DNA from: Pseudomonadota bacterium
GTDB lineage: Bacteria; Myxococcota_A; Polyangia; Polyangiales; Polyangiaceae
Direction: 5' to 3'
DNA: 23,576 nt
Assembly (NCBI GenBank): GCA_023432025.1
Contig: JAEYVE010000155.1
Coordinates: forward strand, 1-23,576
A program made the position numbers and the translations under genes. The notes beneath the pieces were generated by a model. That model did no database searches. It worked only from the letters and a program-made list of their open reading frames with translations, and was not told where the DNA came from. Positions within the stretch are counted from its first letter, which is position 1. Every line of letters begins with the position of its first letter. Of the stretch, positions 14,325-21,722 are shown piece after piece.

Positions 14325-14927
14325 ATGTCGAGTCAGGCTCCTCCTCCGCCCAAGCACGGAGGCAGCGGTGGGTACATCGCCGCCGCAGTCGTCATGTTGC
14401 TCCTGATCGGTGGCCTCGTGGTTTGGAAGCTCAAGAGCTCCGGCGAAACCGAGATCGTCGAAAACCGCCCGCCGCCCGCGCCGACCGCGGAAGAACCGTC
14501 GCCGTTCGAGGAGGCCGCTCCACCGCCGCCCAGCGAGGAGGAGCTCGCGCCCGAGCCCACCGTGGCGGCGGAAACGGACAAGAAGCCCACCAGCGTCAGC
14601 CCCTCGGGTCCCACGGGCTGTTCAGCCACGTGCACCGGCACACTCGGCTCCCAAGGCGAAAGCGCGCTGCGCGCCAAGGGTGGACAAGCGCGCGGCTGTT
14701 ACAACCGCGCCCTGCGCAACAACCCCACACTGGAAGGCAAGCTCACCGTCAACATGAAGGTCGGCTCGACGGGCGCCGTGTGCAGCGCCACGATCTCCGG
14801 TGACACGTTGGGAGATCCGGCCGTGAGCTCATGCGTCCAGCAAATGTTCCGCGCCGGTAAGTTTCCTGCTCCGGCGGGCGGCTGCGTCGACGTTCAGCTG
14901 CCCCTCAACTTCGTCAGCAAGCAGTGA
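14325..14927 (+). CDS. AgmX/PglI (TonB-like) C-terminal domain membrane protein
   Basis: This is a 200-residue anchored envelope protein. A Pro-rich cytoplasmic start is followed by one TM segment (17-35), a Pro/Glu-rich spacer (about 48-92) and a C-terminal domain (about 98-198). That domain carries ARGCYNRALRNNPTLEGKL, VNMKVGSTGAV, TLGDPAVSSCV and FPAPAGGCVDVQLPLNF. It is the domain annotated in myxobacteria as AgmX/PglI C-terminal, related in layout to TonB, and linked there to gliding-motility and trafficking proteins. Six cysteines in the domain (99, 103, 125, 153, 170, 187) suggest three disulfides. Without ExbB/ExbD or motility genes nearby, its partner is unknown. The stop overlaps the next gene start (GTGA). 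Confidence 0.88.
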   Translation: MSSQAPPPPKHGGSGGYIAAAVVMLLLIGGLVVWKLKSSGETEIVENRPPPAPTAEEPSPFEEAAPPPPSEEELAPEPTVAAETDKKPTSVSPSGPTGCSATCTGTLGSQGESALRAKGGQARGCYNRALRNNPTLEGKLTVNMKVGSTGAVCSATISGDTLGDPAVSSCVQQMFRAGKFPAPAGGCVDVQLPLNFVSKQ

Positions 14928-15247
14928 GAACCACCGTGGCAAACTGGGCGGCATCTCGAGCAGCGCGACTTTTCGTCGAGCGCTGGCGGCCGCTCGGCGT
15001 CGTCTGCGCGCTCGCGCTCGCGCTCGCCGCGTCGGCCGCCTCGCTCTCGTGCGAGAGCGACAGCGTCACGGCGGACTGCCCCGCCATGCCCCAGATAGAT
15101 CCCACTACGGGAGAGGTCGTGGAGCCGAGCGAGTGGTCCGAGGGCCCTGGCCCGGGCGGAGCACTGAACCGCTGGCAAACCGAGACCGAAAAGACGCACC
15201 CGGAGTGCATCACCTTGCCCGGCGCCGCTGGCGGCGCGGCGCCCTGA
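14924..15247 (+). CDS. Small exported protein
   Basis: The 107-residue protein is not recognised. It has a basic N-terminus, a hydrophobic segment (about 24-41) and then SLSC with Cys43. The lipobox is imperfect because position -3 is Ser, so it may be a lipoprotein, a cleaved secreted protein or a signal anchor. The mature part (about 65 residues) has three cysteines in all and a WSEGPGPGGALNRW segment. GTG 14924 overlaps the upstream stop as GTGA; GTG 14936 is an alternative. The coupling suggests it works with the AgmX/PglI-like protein. Coding is supported by this coupling and by a plausible signal, not by homology. Confidence 0.65.
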   Translation: MRTTVANWAASRAARLFVERWRPLGVVCALALALAASAASLSCESDSVTADCPAMPQIDPTTGEVVEPSEWSEGPGPGGALNRWQTETEKTHPECITLPGAAGGAAP

Positions 15248-15292
15248 TCGGCCCCGTGCGCCCGGGCCTTCCTGCACTTTCGAGAGGCGTCC

Positions 15293-16099
15293 ATGAGTGA
15301 CGAGCTCTCCCCGCTGCTCCGCCACGGTGTGCTCTTCACCGTGGCGTACGACGGTCACCGCTTCGCCGGCTTGGTCCGTCAGCCCGGCCAGCGCACCGTG
15401 GCCGGCGTGCTGGAAGAAGCCATTCGCGTCATCGATCCGGCGGCCTCGCGCGTGCGCGCCGTCAGCCGCACGGACGCCGGCGTCCACGCGCGCGCTCAGC
15501 AGCTGTCCTTCGCGACCCAAAGGGACATTTCATCGCGCGGTTGGGTGCTGGCCGTCAGCGAGCACCTGCCGGACGACGTCGCCATCGTGCGCGCCTCGCG
15601 CGTCCCTCCCGAATACGATCCGCGTCGTCATGCGCTCTGGAAGAGGTACCGCTACCTCATTCATCACTCACCGGTGAGTGATCCGTTCTTGGCCGGCCGC
15701 GCCTGGCGCCTCTACTACCCGCTCGATCTGGAGCGCATGCGCGAAGCCGCAGCCTTGCTCCTTGGAACGCACGACTTCGCCGCGTTCCGCGGCGCGGCCG
15801 ATCAGCGCGACTCCACGGTGCGCACCCTCACGGAGGTGAGCGTCGACGGCGTGACGCCCAGCCCCAACGCGAGCTGCATCGCCGTCACCGTGACGGGCGA
15901 TCGATTCCTCTACAACATGGTCCGCATCATCGTCGGGACGCTGGTCGACGTCGGTCGCGGACACCTGGCACCCGGCGCGGTGCAAGCCGCCCTGTCCACG
16001 GGACGGCGCGAGCTTCTGGGCATGACGGCTCCGGCGGACGGCCTGTGCCTCGAGCACATCGAGCTCGACGTCGCCGGAGAGCACGCCTGGCCCCACTGA
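15293..16099 (+). CDS. truA: tRNA pseudouridine(38-40) synthase TruA
   Basis: TruA isomerises uridines 38-40 in the tRNA anticodon stem to pseudouridine. The 268-residue protein matches the family. Motifs: FTVAYDGHRFAG (15-26), SRTDAGVHARAQ (58-69) with catalytic Asp61, KRYRYLIHH, AAALLLGTHDFAAFRG, and the C-terminal DRFLYNMVRIIVGTLVDVGRG that closes the RNA site. Usual Gly-Trp-Gln after YDG...F reads Gly-Leu-Val, a small departure. ATG 15293 has GAGAGG 5 nt upstream, a good ribosome binding site. A weak GGCCC/GGGCC hairpin (15250-15268) lies between it and the small exported protein, so the upstream pair and truA may be only partly cotranscribed. Confidence 0.97.
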   Translation: MSDELSPLLRHGVLFTVAYDGHRFAGLVRQPGQRTVAGVLEEAIRVIDPAASRVRAVSRTDAGVHARAQQLSFATQRDISSRGWVLAVSEHLPDDVAIVRASRVPPEYDPRRHALWKRYRYLIHHSPVSDPFLAGRAWRLYYPLDLERMREAAALLLGTHDFAAFRGAADQRDSTVRTLTEVSVDGVTPSPNASCIAVTVTGDRFLYNMVRIIVGTLVDVGRGHLAPGAVQAALSTGRRELLGMTAPADGLCLEHIELDVAGEHAWPH

Positions 16100-16278
16100 A
16101 CGAACCCGCACGCGCGCCGCGCTTTGGTTGAACCTGTCGACTCGTACGGACTTCTCCGCGGATCCGTCGTCGAAATCGGGCTTCTCGTGTCCGCGAAGGC
16201 CGTTCGTCGCGTGTGTGAATCGGAGTTCGCGCCTCGCTCTCGGGTCGAAATGCACTTGCCCCGACGCGCTTCCACGCG

Positions 16279-16307
16279 TTGACCCTCCCCGGTTCGTCGC
16301 CTAGCTT
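16279..16307 (+). promoter_or_regulatory. Candidate sigma-70-type promoter for the serine-palmitoyltransferase-like gene
   Basis: TTGACC (16279-16284) and TAGCTT (16302-16307) are separated by exactly 17 bp. A start near 16314 would give a leader of about 27 nt before ATG 16341. This is the best -35/-10 pair seen in the window and lies in the 241-bp gap after truA, where no gene is visible. Confidence 0.42.
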
Positions 16308-16340
16308 CGCGCCAGCCCTCACCCGCGATTCGAGCGAAGA

Positions 16341-17921
16341 ATGAGCTTGAAAACCAAGATCGTCGAACAAGCAAAGATCGCCCTTCAGAACCCCGCGCTC
16401 ATGCGTTGGGTGACCGACGATCGCGTCATGAAGGCGGCCGAAGGCGTCATGGACGCGCCGCTCCGCATGAAGGCTGCGTGGAACATCCTGAAGAACGGCT
16501 ACGAGCTGCCCGCCGTGGATCCGGCGCTGGACGACTCACCGGTTCGTAACGGTCACTCGAACGGCAGCGCGTCCCAGACCATCGGTCACAACGCCAATGG
16601 CCACGCGGTCAGCCAGGCGGCCACCAACGGTCACGTCGCGGCCAGCGCGGAGGCCAAGGCACACGGCTCCGACGACATGCAGGAGTCCATGGACGAGCGG
16701 CGTTCGCTCGCCAACATCGGCGGCAAGGACGTCCTCGAAAAGTGCCTCAAGTTCACCGCGGCCGACAACGCCCGTAAGCGCGGCATCTATCCGTTCTTCC
16801 GCCCGCTCGATCAAAACGACGGCCCCGAGGCGCAGATCAACGGCAAGCGCGTCGTGATGTTCGGCTCGAACAACTACTTGGGCCTCACCACGCACCCCAA
16901 GGTGCGTGAGGCGGCGAAGCAAGCCATCGACCGCTTCGGTACCAGCATGACCGGCTCGCGCCTGGTCAACGGCTCCATGCGCCTGCACGAGGAGTTCGAG
17001 CACAAGCTGGCGGACTGGTTCGGCAAGGAGTCGGCGCTCGTGTTCACCACGGGCTACCAGGTAAACATCGCCACCTGTTCCGCGCTTTTGTCCAACAAGA
17101 GCTCGGTCGCCGTCATCGACAAAAACGTGCACGCCTCGCTCTACGACGGGGTGCGCTTGGGCATGGCCGCCGGCGCGCGTCAGGTGCGCTACAAGCACAA
17201 CGACGCGCAGTCGCTCGACCAAGCGCTGGAGAAGCTCGGCCCGGACGAGGGCGCGTTCGTCATCACGGACGGCGTCTTCAGCGCAGAAGGTGAAATCGCC
17301 AAGCTGGACGAGCTGGTGCCCGTGGCCAAAAAGCACGGCGCGCGCATCTTCGTGGACGACGCGCACGCGCTCGGCGTGATCGGCCCCGAGGGCCGCGGCA
17401 CCGCCTATCACTTCGGGGTGGCGGACCAGGTGGATCTCATCGGCGGCACCTTCTCCAAGTCGTTCGCCAGCATCGGCGGCTACCTCGTCGGCGAGCGCAA
17501 GGTGCTCGACTACGTGCGCCACTTCGCGCCGAGCTTCATGTTCGCCGCGAGCGCTGCGCCGGCCGCCATCGCCGCAGCCATGGCGGCTTTCGAAACCATG
17601 CGGGAAGAGCAGTGGCGCATCGAAAAGCTCCACGAGAACTTCACCTACATGCGCGACGAGCTGCGTCGACTCGGCTTCGAGCTCGGCACGACGGAAACCG
17701 CCGTCATCCCGATCTACATTCGGCAAGATCTCCGCACGATCATGATGTGGCGTGATCTTCTCGACGAGTACGGCGTCTACACGAACCCGTTCATCTCACC
17801 GGGCGTCCCGCCCAAGAGCGCCATGCTGCGCACCAGCTACATGGCCACGCACGAAAAGGCCCACCTCGATCGCGGCTTGGAAGCCTTCGAGAAGGTCGGC
17901 AAAAAGTACGGCGTCATCTGA
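16341..17921 (+). CDS. spt: Serine palmitoyltransferase-like alpha-oxoamine synthase with N-terminal extension
   Basis: This is a PLP enzyme of the alpha-oxoamine synthase family, condensing an acyl-CoA or acyl-ACP with an amino acid. Serine plus a fatty acyl group (first step of sphingolipid synthesis) is the likely pair because some myxobacteria make sphingolipids. The related 8-amino-7-oxononanoate and 5-aminolevulinate synthase activities cannot be excluded. The catalytic domain (about 130-526) has FGSNNYLGL (174-182), GTSMTGSRLVNGS (200-212), Asn-Val-His264 stacking on PLP, VDDAHALG (338-345) with Asp340/His342, and TFSKSF with PLP Lys373. Residues 1-55 form an extra helical segment (LKTKIVEQAKIAL, LKNGYELP), joined by an Asn/Gly/His-rich linker (about 68-110). 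ATG 16341 follows a candidate promoter; a terminator-like hairpin follows the stop, so it is probably monocistronic. Confidence 0.87.
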   Translation: MSLKTKIVEQAKIALQNPALMRWVTDDRVMKAAEGVMDAPLRMKAAWNILKNGYELPAVDPALDDSPVRNGHSNGSASQTIGHNANGHAVSQAATNGHVAASAEAKAHGSDDMQESMDERRSLANIGGKDVLEKCLKFTAADNARKRGIYPFFRPLDQNDGPEAQINGKRVVMFGSNNYLGLTTHPKVREAAKQAIDRFGTSMTGSRLVNGSMRLHEEFEHKLADWFGKESALVFTTGYQVNIATCSALLSNKSSVAVIDKNVHASLYDGVRLGMAAGARQVRYKHNDAQSLDQALEKLGPDEGAFVITDGVFSAEGEIAKLDELVPVAKKHGARIFVDDAHALGVIGPEGRGTAYHFGVADQVDLIGGTFSKSFASIGGYLVGERKVLDYVRHFAPSFMFAASAAPAAIAAAMAAFETMREEQWRIEKLHENFTYMRDELRRLGFELGTTETAVIPIYIRQDLRTIMMWRDLLDEYGVYTNPFISPGVPPKSAMLRTSYMATHEKAHLDRGLEAFEKVGKKYGVI

Positions 17922-17925
17922 CATC

Positions 17926-17952
17926 GGAGGGGCGCGCGAGCACCCCTCCTTT
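17926..17952 (+). terminator. Intrinsic terminator after the serine-palmitoyltransferase-like gene
   Basis: GGAGGGG (17926-17932) pairs with CCCCTCC (17943-17949) around a 10-nt loop, followed by TTT. It begins 4 bp after the stop codon. The remaining gap to 18188 shows nothing convincing apart from the ribosome binding site of the next gene. Confidence 0.6.
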
Positions 17953-18188
17953 CGAAATCGCCCCCGCTTTTGGGACGGCACTTCACGACCCAGCGCGGTG
18001 CTCCCGCACTGGGTCGACGTCCGTCGGGCGCCGGCCTGCACGCGGGCGTGGACGGCTCCACACGGCCCCAAAAAACGCTCGGAGCGGCCCCTGGTCGCGC
18101 CACGTTCACCCGGCCTGGCCCGATCCGCCTCGGGAAGCCTTGTCCGAACGCGAAAGCTGCCGTTCGACTCGGCAGGGGGTGACGCAAC

Positions 18189-21100
18189 TTGGGACAGCGA
18201 CGGCCACCCGCGCGCTTCAGGTGGCTCGGGGCCGCGCTCTCGATCCTCATTCTCGGCGCGTTCGTCGTCTTCTACGTCGTTTCCAATCGCAAGACCGTCG
18301 AGCGCTCCGTCGCGCGGGACCTGCGCCTCTTGGGCGTGGCGAGCGACGCGCTCCGTCAGTCGCTCGCGCAAACCGCGCGAGCGAAGGCGTGGCTCGACCG
18401 AGCGGGCTGTGACGGCGTGTGGGTCGAGATCGATACGCCGAAGCCCGCCACCGCTCCGCGCGGGCCGCTGCCCGCTCCGGAGGCGACCAAACACAACGCC
18501 TTCTGCCTCGACTACGACGACATCCTCGGCTTCGTGCCGCGCGCAGAGCGAGCGTTCGACAAGACGCTGCTCGTCGGAAGAAGCGATCGCGTTCTTCGCC
18601 AGGCGGGGCGCCCCGAGGTGCCAAGCGTCACCACGCTCGGCGCGCTCAAGCTCCTCGTCGACGGCAAACCAACCGACAAAGCCGTTCATTTGGCCGAAAC
18701 AGGTCCCCTCACAGCGGTCCATTTCGGCGACGGCGAGCCCTACCGTCTGTTCTGCCAGTCGTCGTCGGAAGTGAACGAGGCCTCCGCTGCCGACGCCGAT
18801 AAAGACGAGCCCACGCCGCTCTACCTGTGCGGGCTCGCCTCGGAAAAGCGCCTTCACGGCCGTTGGCTGCTCTCGCCGGGATTTCTGAGCGTGCTCGGGC
18901 TGGTGCTCGTTCTGACCTTGCTTCTGCCGCCGTTTTTGCGCCTCAGGCTCCTCTCTCCCACGGAGCGCTTTCGTTTCGTCGACGCCTTCGCGCTCGGTGT
19001 GTGCGTGTTGTTCTCGCTGATCTTGCTCACCCTGGCCACACGCGGCGTGGTGACGCGCCTCCGGCTCGAGAGCTTCGTCGACGCGCGACTCGAAGCCTTG
19101 GCCACACGCATGGCCGAGAACGTTCGCGACGAGCTCCAAGCGGCGCGAAGACAGCTCGAAGCCGCCTCCAGCTCCGGAGAGGACGAGCCCGGTGTACGCG
19201 CGCCGCGCTCGGGAGAGTGGCGCCACTACGGATACGCGGAAACCCTCGCCTGGGCCGACACCGCGGGCGAAATGCGCTCCAAGGTGACGGTCCTACCTCT
19301 CGAAAACCAAAGTCTGCTCAGCCTCGCCGAGCGCCCCTACTTTCGGCGCGCACGCGCGTCCGATGGGCTCGTCATCGACTCGGTGCGGAGTTACTCCAGC
19401 GGAAAGAGCCGCGCTGTCATTGCAGAGCGTGCGCCCGGTCCCGACGGTGCCCCCGGCGTGCGCCTGGTGACCTTCGTTCCACGCAGCTTGACGCAGCCTG
19501 CGCTGCCCGAAGGAACGAGCTTCGCCGTGGTGAGCGACTCCGGCGACGTCCTATTCCACTCGGAGCCCGCGCTCGCCAACAGTCACAACGTGCTCACCGA
19601 GTGCGACGACAGCGGTCACCTGCGACGCCTCCTCGAGCGAGAGCACGGCGCGGGGGCGAGTGGCGCCATCGATCACCTCTCGTACTTCGGCGTGGATCAC
19701 CGAGCCTACGTAAAGCCCATCGACTCGGGCCCCTCCTCCTCCCGCTTGTCGCTCGTCGTCTTCACCGAGACCGCCTCGCTCCGCGGCGTGGTCCTGGAAA
19801 CCATGACGTGGGCGCTCTTCTCTTCGATCGCGTACGCGGCCTTCTGGCTCGCGGTAGGCGTCGCGTACCTCGCGCTCGCCGGGCGGCGTCGCCTCGCGTG
19901 GTTCTGGCCGGAGGCGCGTCGACACTCGGCGTACGTGGGCCTCTTTTTCTGGTTTTTGGCCCTCATCGCGACGGCCGTGCAGCTTCTCCCCGGCGTGCTC
20001 GAGCACGCCGCGAGGCAGGACGTCGAGCCTGCTCCCTCCTCGGCTTGGTCGCTCACGGCCTGGTCACTCGCCTCCACGACGCAGGCCTTTGCGTTCTGCT
20101 TGCCCTTGCTCGTGGTCCTCTCGGCCTGGCTGGTTTTCTCCCTGGGCAAGGTCGCCGCGGAACGTTGGTCGCGCGGGGCGTCGCGGGGCCCTCCGCACAG
20201 CACCAAGAGCTACTGGCGCGCCTACTGCATGACCGGAGCCGCGTTCTGGATCCTGTGCGCCGTAATTCCGCCCTACGTGTTCGGCAGCGTATCCATGGAC
20301 GACGCAGCGCGACGCTTCGCCGATCACCAAGCGGCCTCGTTCGCGCTCCGCGCGGGCGCGCCCAGTGAAGTCCCTTCCAGCACCAAGGACAGCGCCGCTC
20401 CCCCACGCCCGTCGAGCTACACGGCTCCCGGCCCACGCGCCTACGAAACGACGCTCCAGCTCGGCCCGAGTGGTGCGCCGCCGCTCGCCGAACAGCTGCT
20501 CGATGCCTTGCACGCCCAAGAGCCCCCGAGGGACGCGCGGACCTCGGACGCGCGTGCTTGGCTCGCGTGGCTCCTGTCCTTCCTTTTTGCGGTGGGTGTG
20601 GCCCCGCTCGTGTTCTGGCTGGTGCGGTGGCTCTCGGAGACGGTCCTCTTGCGGGACATCGAAGCACCTCCGGCCCTCACGCGAAGCGCGCTCGGGGCCC
20701 AGACGGGCGACTTGTGGTGCGTGGTCGCGTCCCCCCGCACGCTCGAGAGCCTGCCTCGGCCCGGCGCCACCACCGAAGACGTCGCCGGGCCCTTCCTCGT
20801 CGGCGAGTGCTTCTCGGTCGAGCCGAAGGTCGGAGATCTCGAGCGGCTCCACGCCCACGCGGGCGCAGGCGCGCCGAACGTCATCGCGGCGAATCGCTCT
20901 CCGCTCGAGCTGCTCCGCGCTCTCCAACGTGACGAAGAAACGGCTCCCGAAGACATCGCACGCCTCGCCCAACGGCTGCGCGGTTATCGCGTGGTCTACC
21001 TGCGGCAGGATCCACCCGAAGCAGCAAGCCGGGCTGCGCTCGTCCGCGAGCTCTTGGGCACCACGCCCCCGCCCTCCCCGAAAGATCACGATTGGCTCAC

Positions 21101-21674
21101 GCGCGAGCTCGACTCTTCCGCGTTCGTTTGCGACGCCTGCCGCGCCAACTTACCTCCCGGAAGTCTCGCGGACGTCTCGCGCAGCGAGGCCCAGCGCCGC
21201 GTGCGAGACGCAGCGTGGCACGACTACCTCGAGCTGTGGAGCTCTTGCTCCCAGCTCGAACAGCTCACGTTGGTGCAGCTGGCCGAGGAGGGCTTCGTCA
21301 GCGAGCGGCGCGCCGAAGTGGTGCGCGCTCTCCTCGGCCGCGGCATCGTCACGCGCCGCCCCATGCTCGCGCCCTTCAACGACAGCTTCGCGGCGTTCGT
21401 GCGCGTCCAAGGCGCCGAGGTGGGCGTGCGCGCTTGGGAAGCTCCGCCGGAAGGTCTCGCCTTCCAGCACCTGCGCGCGCCGCTCTTCGTGTTGTTCGCG
21501 TGCTCGGCTTACGTGCTGTTCTTCACGGAGCGTTCGCTGTTCGACTCGACTCTCCTCTTCGCCACAACGCTCACTGCGCTCCTGCCCCAGCTCGGACGCC
21601 TCGTGGCCCACGCGGTGCCGAGCCTCGGCCGCGTCACCGTCGCGCCCGAGCAAGCCGAGTCCGCCGCAGCGTGA
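18189..21674 (+). CDS. Large multi-TM protein with two extracytoplasmic sensor-like regions
   Basis: The 1161-residue protein is not recognised as a named family. Layout from hydropathy by eye: TM 12-32, extracytoplasmic region 33-228, TMs 230-252 and 266-284, a second extracytoplasmic region about 290-535, TMs about 540-563, 580-600, 630-652 and 678-697, a periplasmic or linker stretch to about 788, TM 790-815, a soluble region 816-1095 and a C-terminal TM hairpin about 1098-1135. The second sensor region resembles a double-Cache domain (AERPYFRRA, IDSVRSYSSGKSRAVIAE, FAVVSDSGDVLFHSEP, LSLVVFTETASL). The soluble region has a winged-helix-like stretch (about 1013-1072; LTLVQLAEEGFVSERRAEVV) but no kinase, cyclase or methyl-accepting motif. 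TTG 18189 is chosen because AGGGGG lies about 10 nt upstream and the first TM follows. Very likely a signalling protein; its output is unknown. Confidence 0.85.
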   Translation: MGQRRPPARFRWLGAALSILILGAFVVFYVVSNRKTVERSVARDLRLLGVASDALRQSLAQTARAKAWLDRAGCDGVWVEIDTPKPATAPRGPLPAPEATKHNAFCLDYDDILGFVPRAERAFDKTLLVGRSDRVLRQAGRPEVPSVTTLGALKLLVDGKPTDKAVHLAETGPLTAVHFGDGEPYRLFCQSSSEVNEASAADADKDEPTPLYLCGLASEKRLHGRWLLSPGFLSVLGLVLVLTLLLPPFLRLRLLSPTERFRFVDAFALGVCVLFSLILLTLATRGVVTRLRLESFVDARLEALATRMAENVRDELQAARRQLEAASSSGEDEPGVRAPRSGEWRHYGYAETLAWADTAGEMRSKVTVLPLENQSLLSLAERPYFRRARASDGLVIDSVRSYSSGKSRAVIAERAPGPDGAPGVRLVTFVPRSLTQPALPEGTSFAVVSDSGDVLFHSEPALANSHNVLTECDDSGHLRRLLEREHGAGASGAIDHLSYFGVDHRAYVKPIDSGPSSSRLSLVVFTETASLRGVVLETMTWALFSSIAYAAFWLAVGVAYLALAGRRRLAWFWPEARRHSAYVGLFFWFLALIATAVQLLPGVLEHAARQDVEPAPSSAWSLTAWSLASTTQAFAFCLPLLVVLSAWLVFSLGKVAAERWSRGASRGPPHSTKSYWRAYCMTGAAFWILCAVIPPYVFGSVSMDDAARRFADHQAASFALRAGAPSEVPSSTKDSAAPPRPSSYTAPGPRAYETTLQLGPSGAPPLAEQLLDALHAQEPPRDARTSDARAWLAWLLSFLFAVGVAPLVFWLVRWLSETVLLRDIEAPPALTRSALGAQTGDLWCVVASPRTLESLPRPGATTEDVAGPFLVGECFSVEPKVGDLERLHAHAGAGAPNVIAANRSPLELLRALQRDEETAPEDIARLAQRLRGYRVVYLRQDPPEAASRAALVRELLGTTPPPSPKDHDWLTRELDSSAFVCDACRANLPPGSLADVSRSEAQRRVRDAAWHDYLELWSSCSQLEQLTLVQLAEEGFVSERRAEVVRALLGRGIVTRRPMLAPFNDSFAAFVRVQGAEVGVRAWEAPPEGLAFQHLRAPLFVLFACSAYVLFFTERSLFDSTLLFATTLTALLPQLGRLVAHAVPSLGRVTVAPEQAESAAA

Positions 21675-21722
21675 CGGCGAGCTCCGCCCCAGCGCTTCGA
21701 CGGCCCGCGCTCGCGTTCTCGC

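Noticed and set aside
17970..18182. Small plus-strand frame (70 codons) between the terminator and the sensor gene
   Set aside because: It has Arg/Gly/Pro-rich composition, no ribosome binding site, and no signal or motif, and is explained by GC bias.
17796..19226. Minus-strand open frame across the end of the palmitoyltransferase-like gene and the sensor gene
   Set aside because: It crosses a terminator and two real genes in antisense, is Arg/Glu-rich, and shows no motif.
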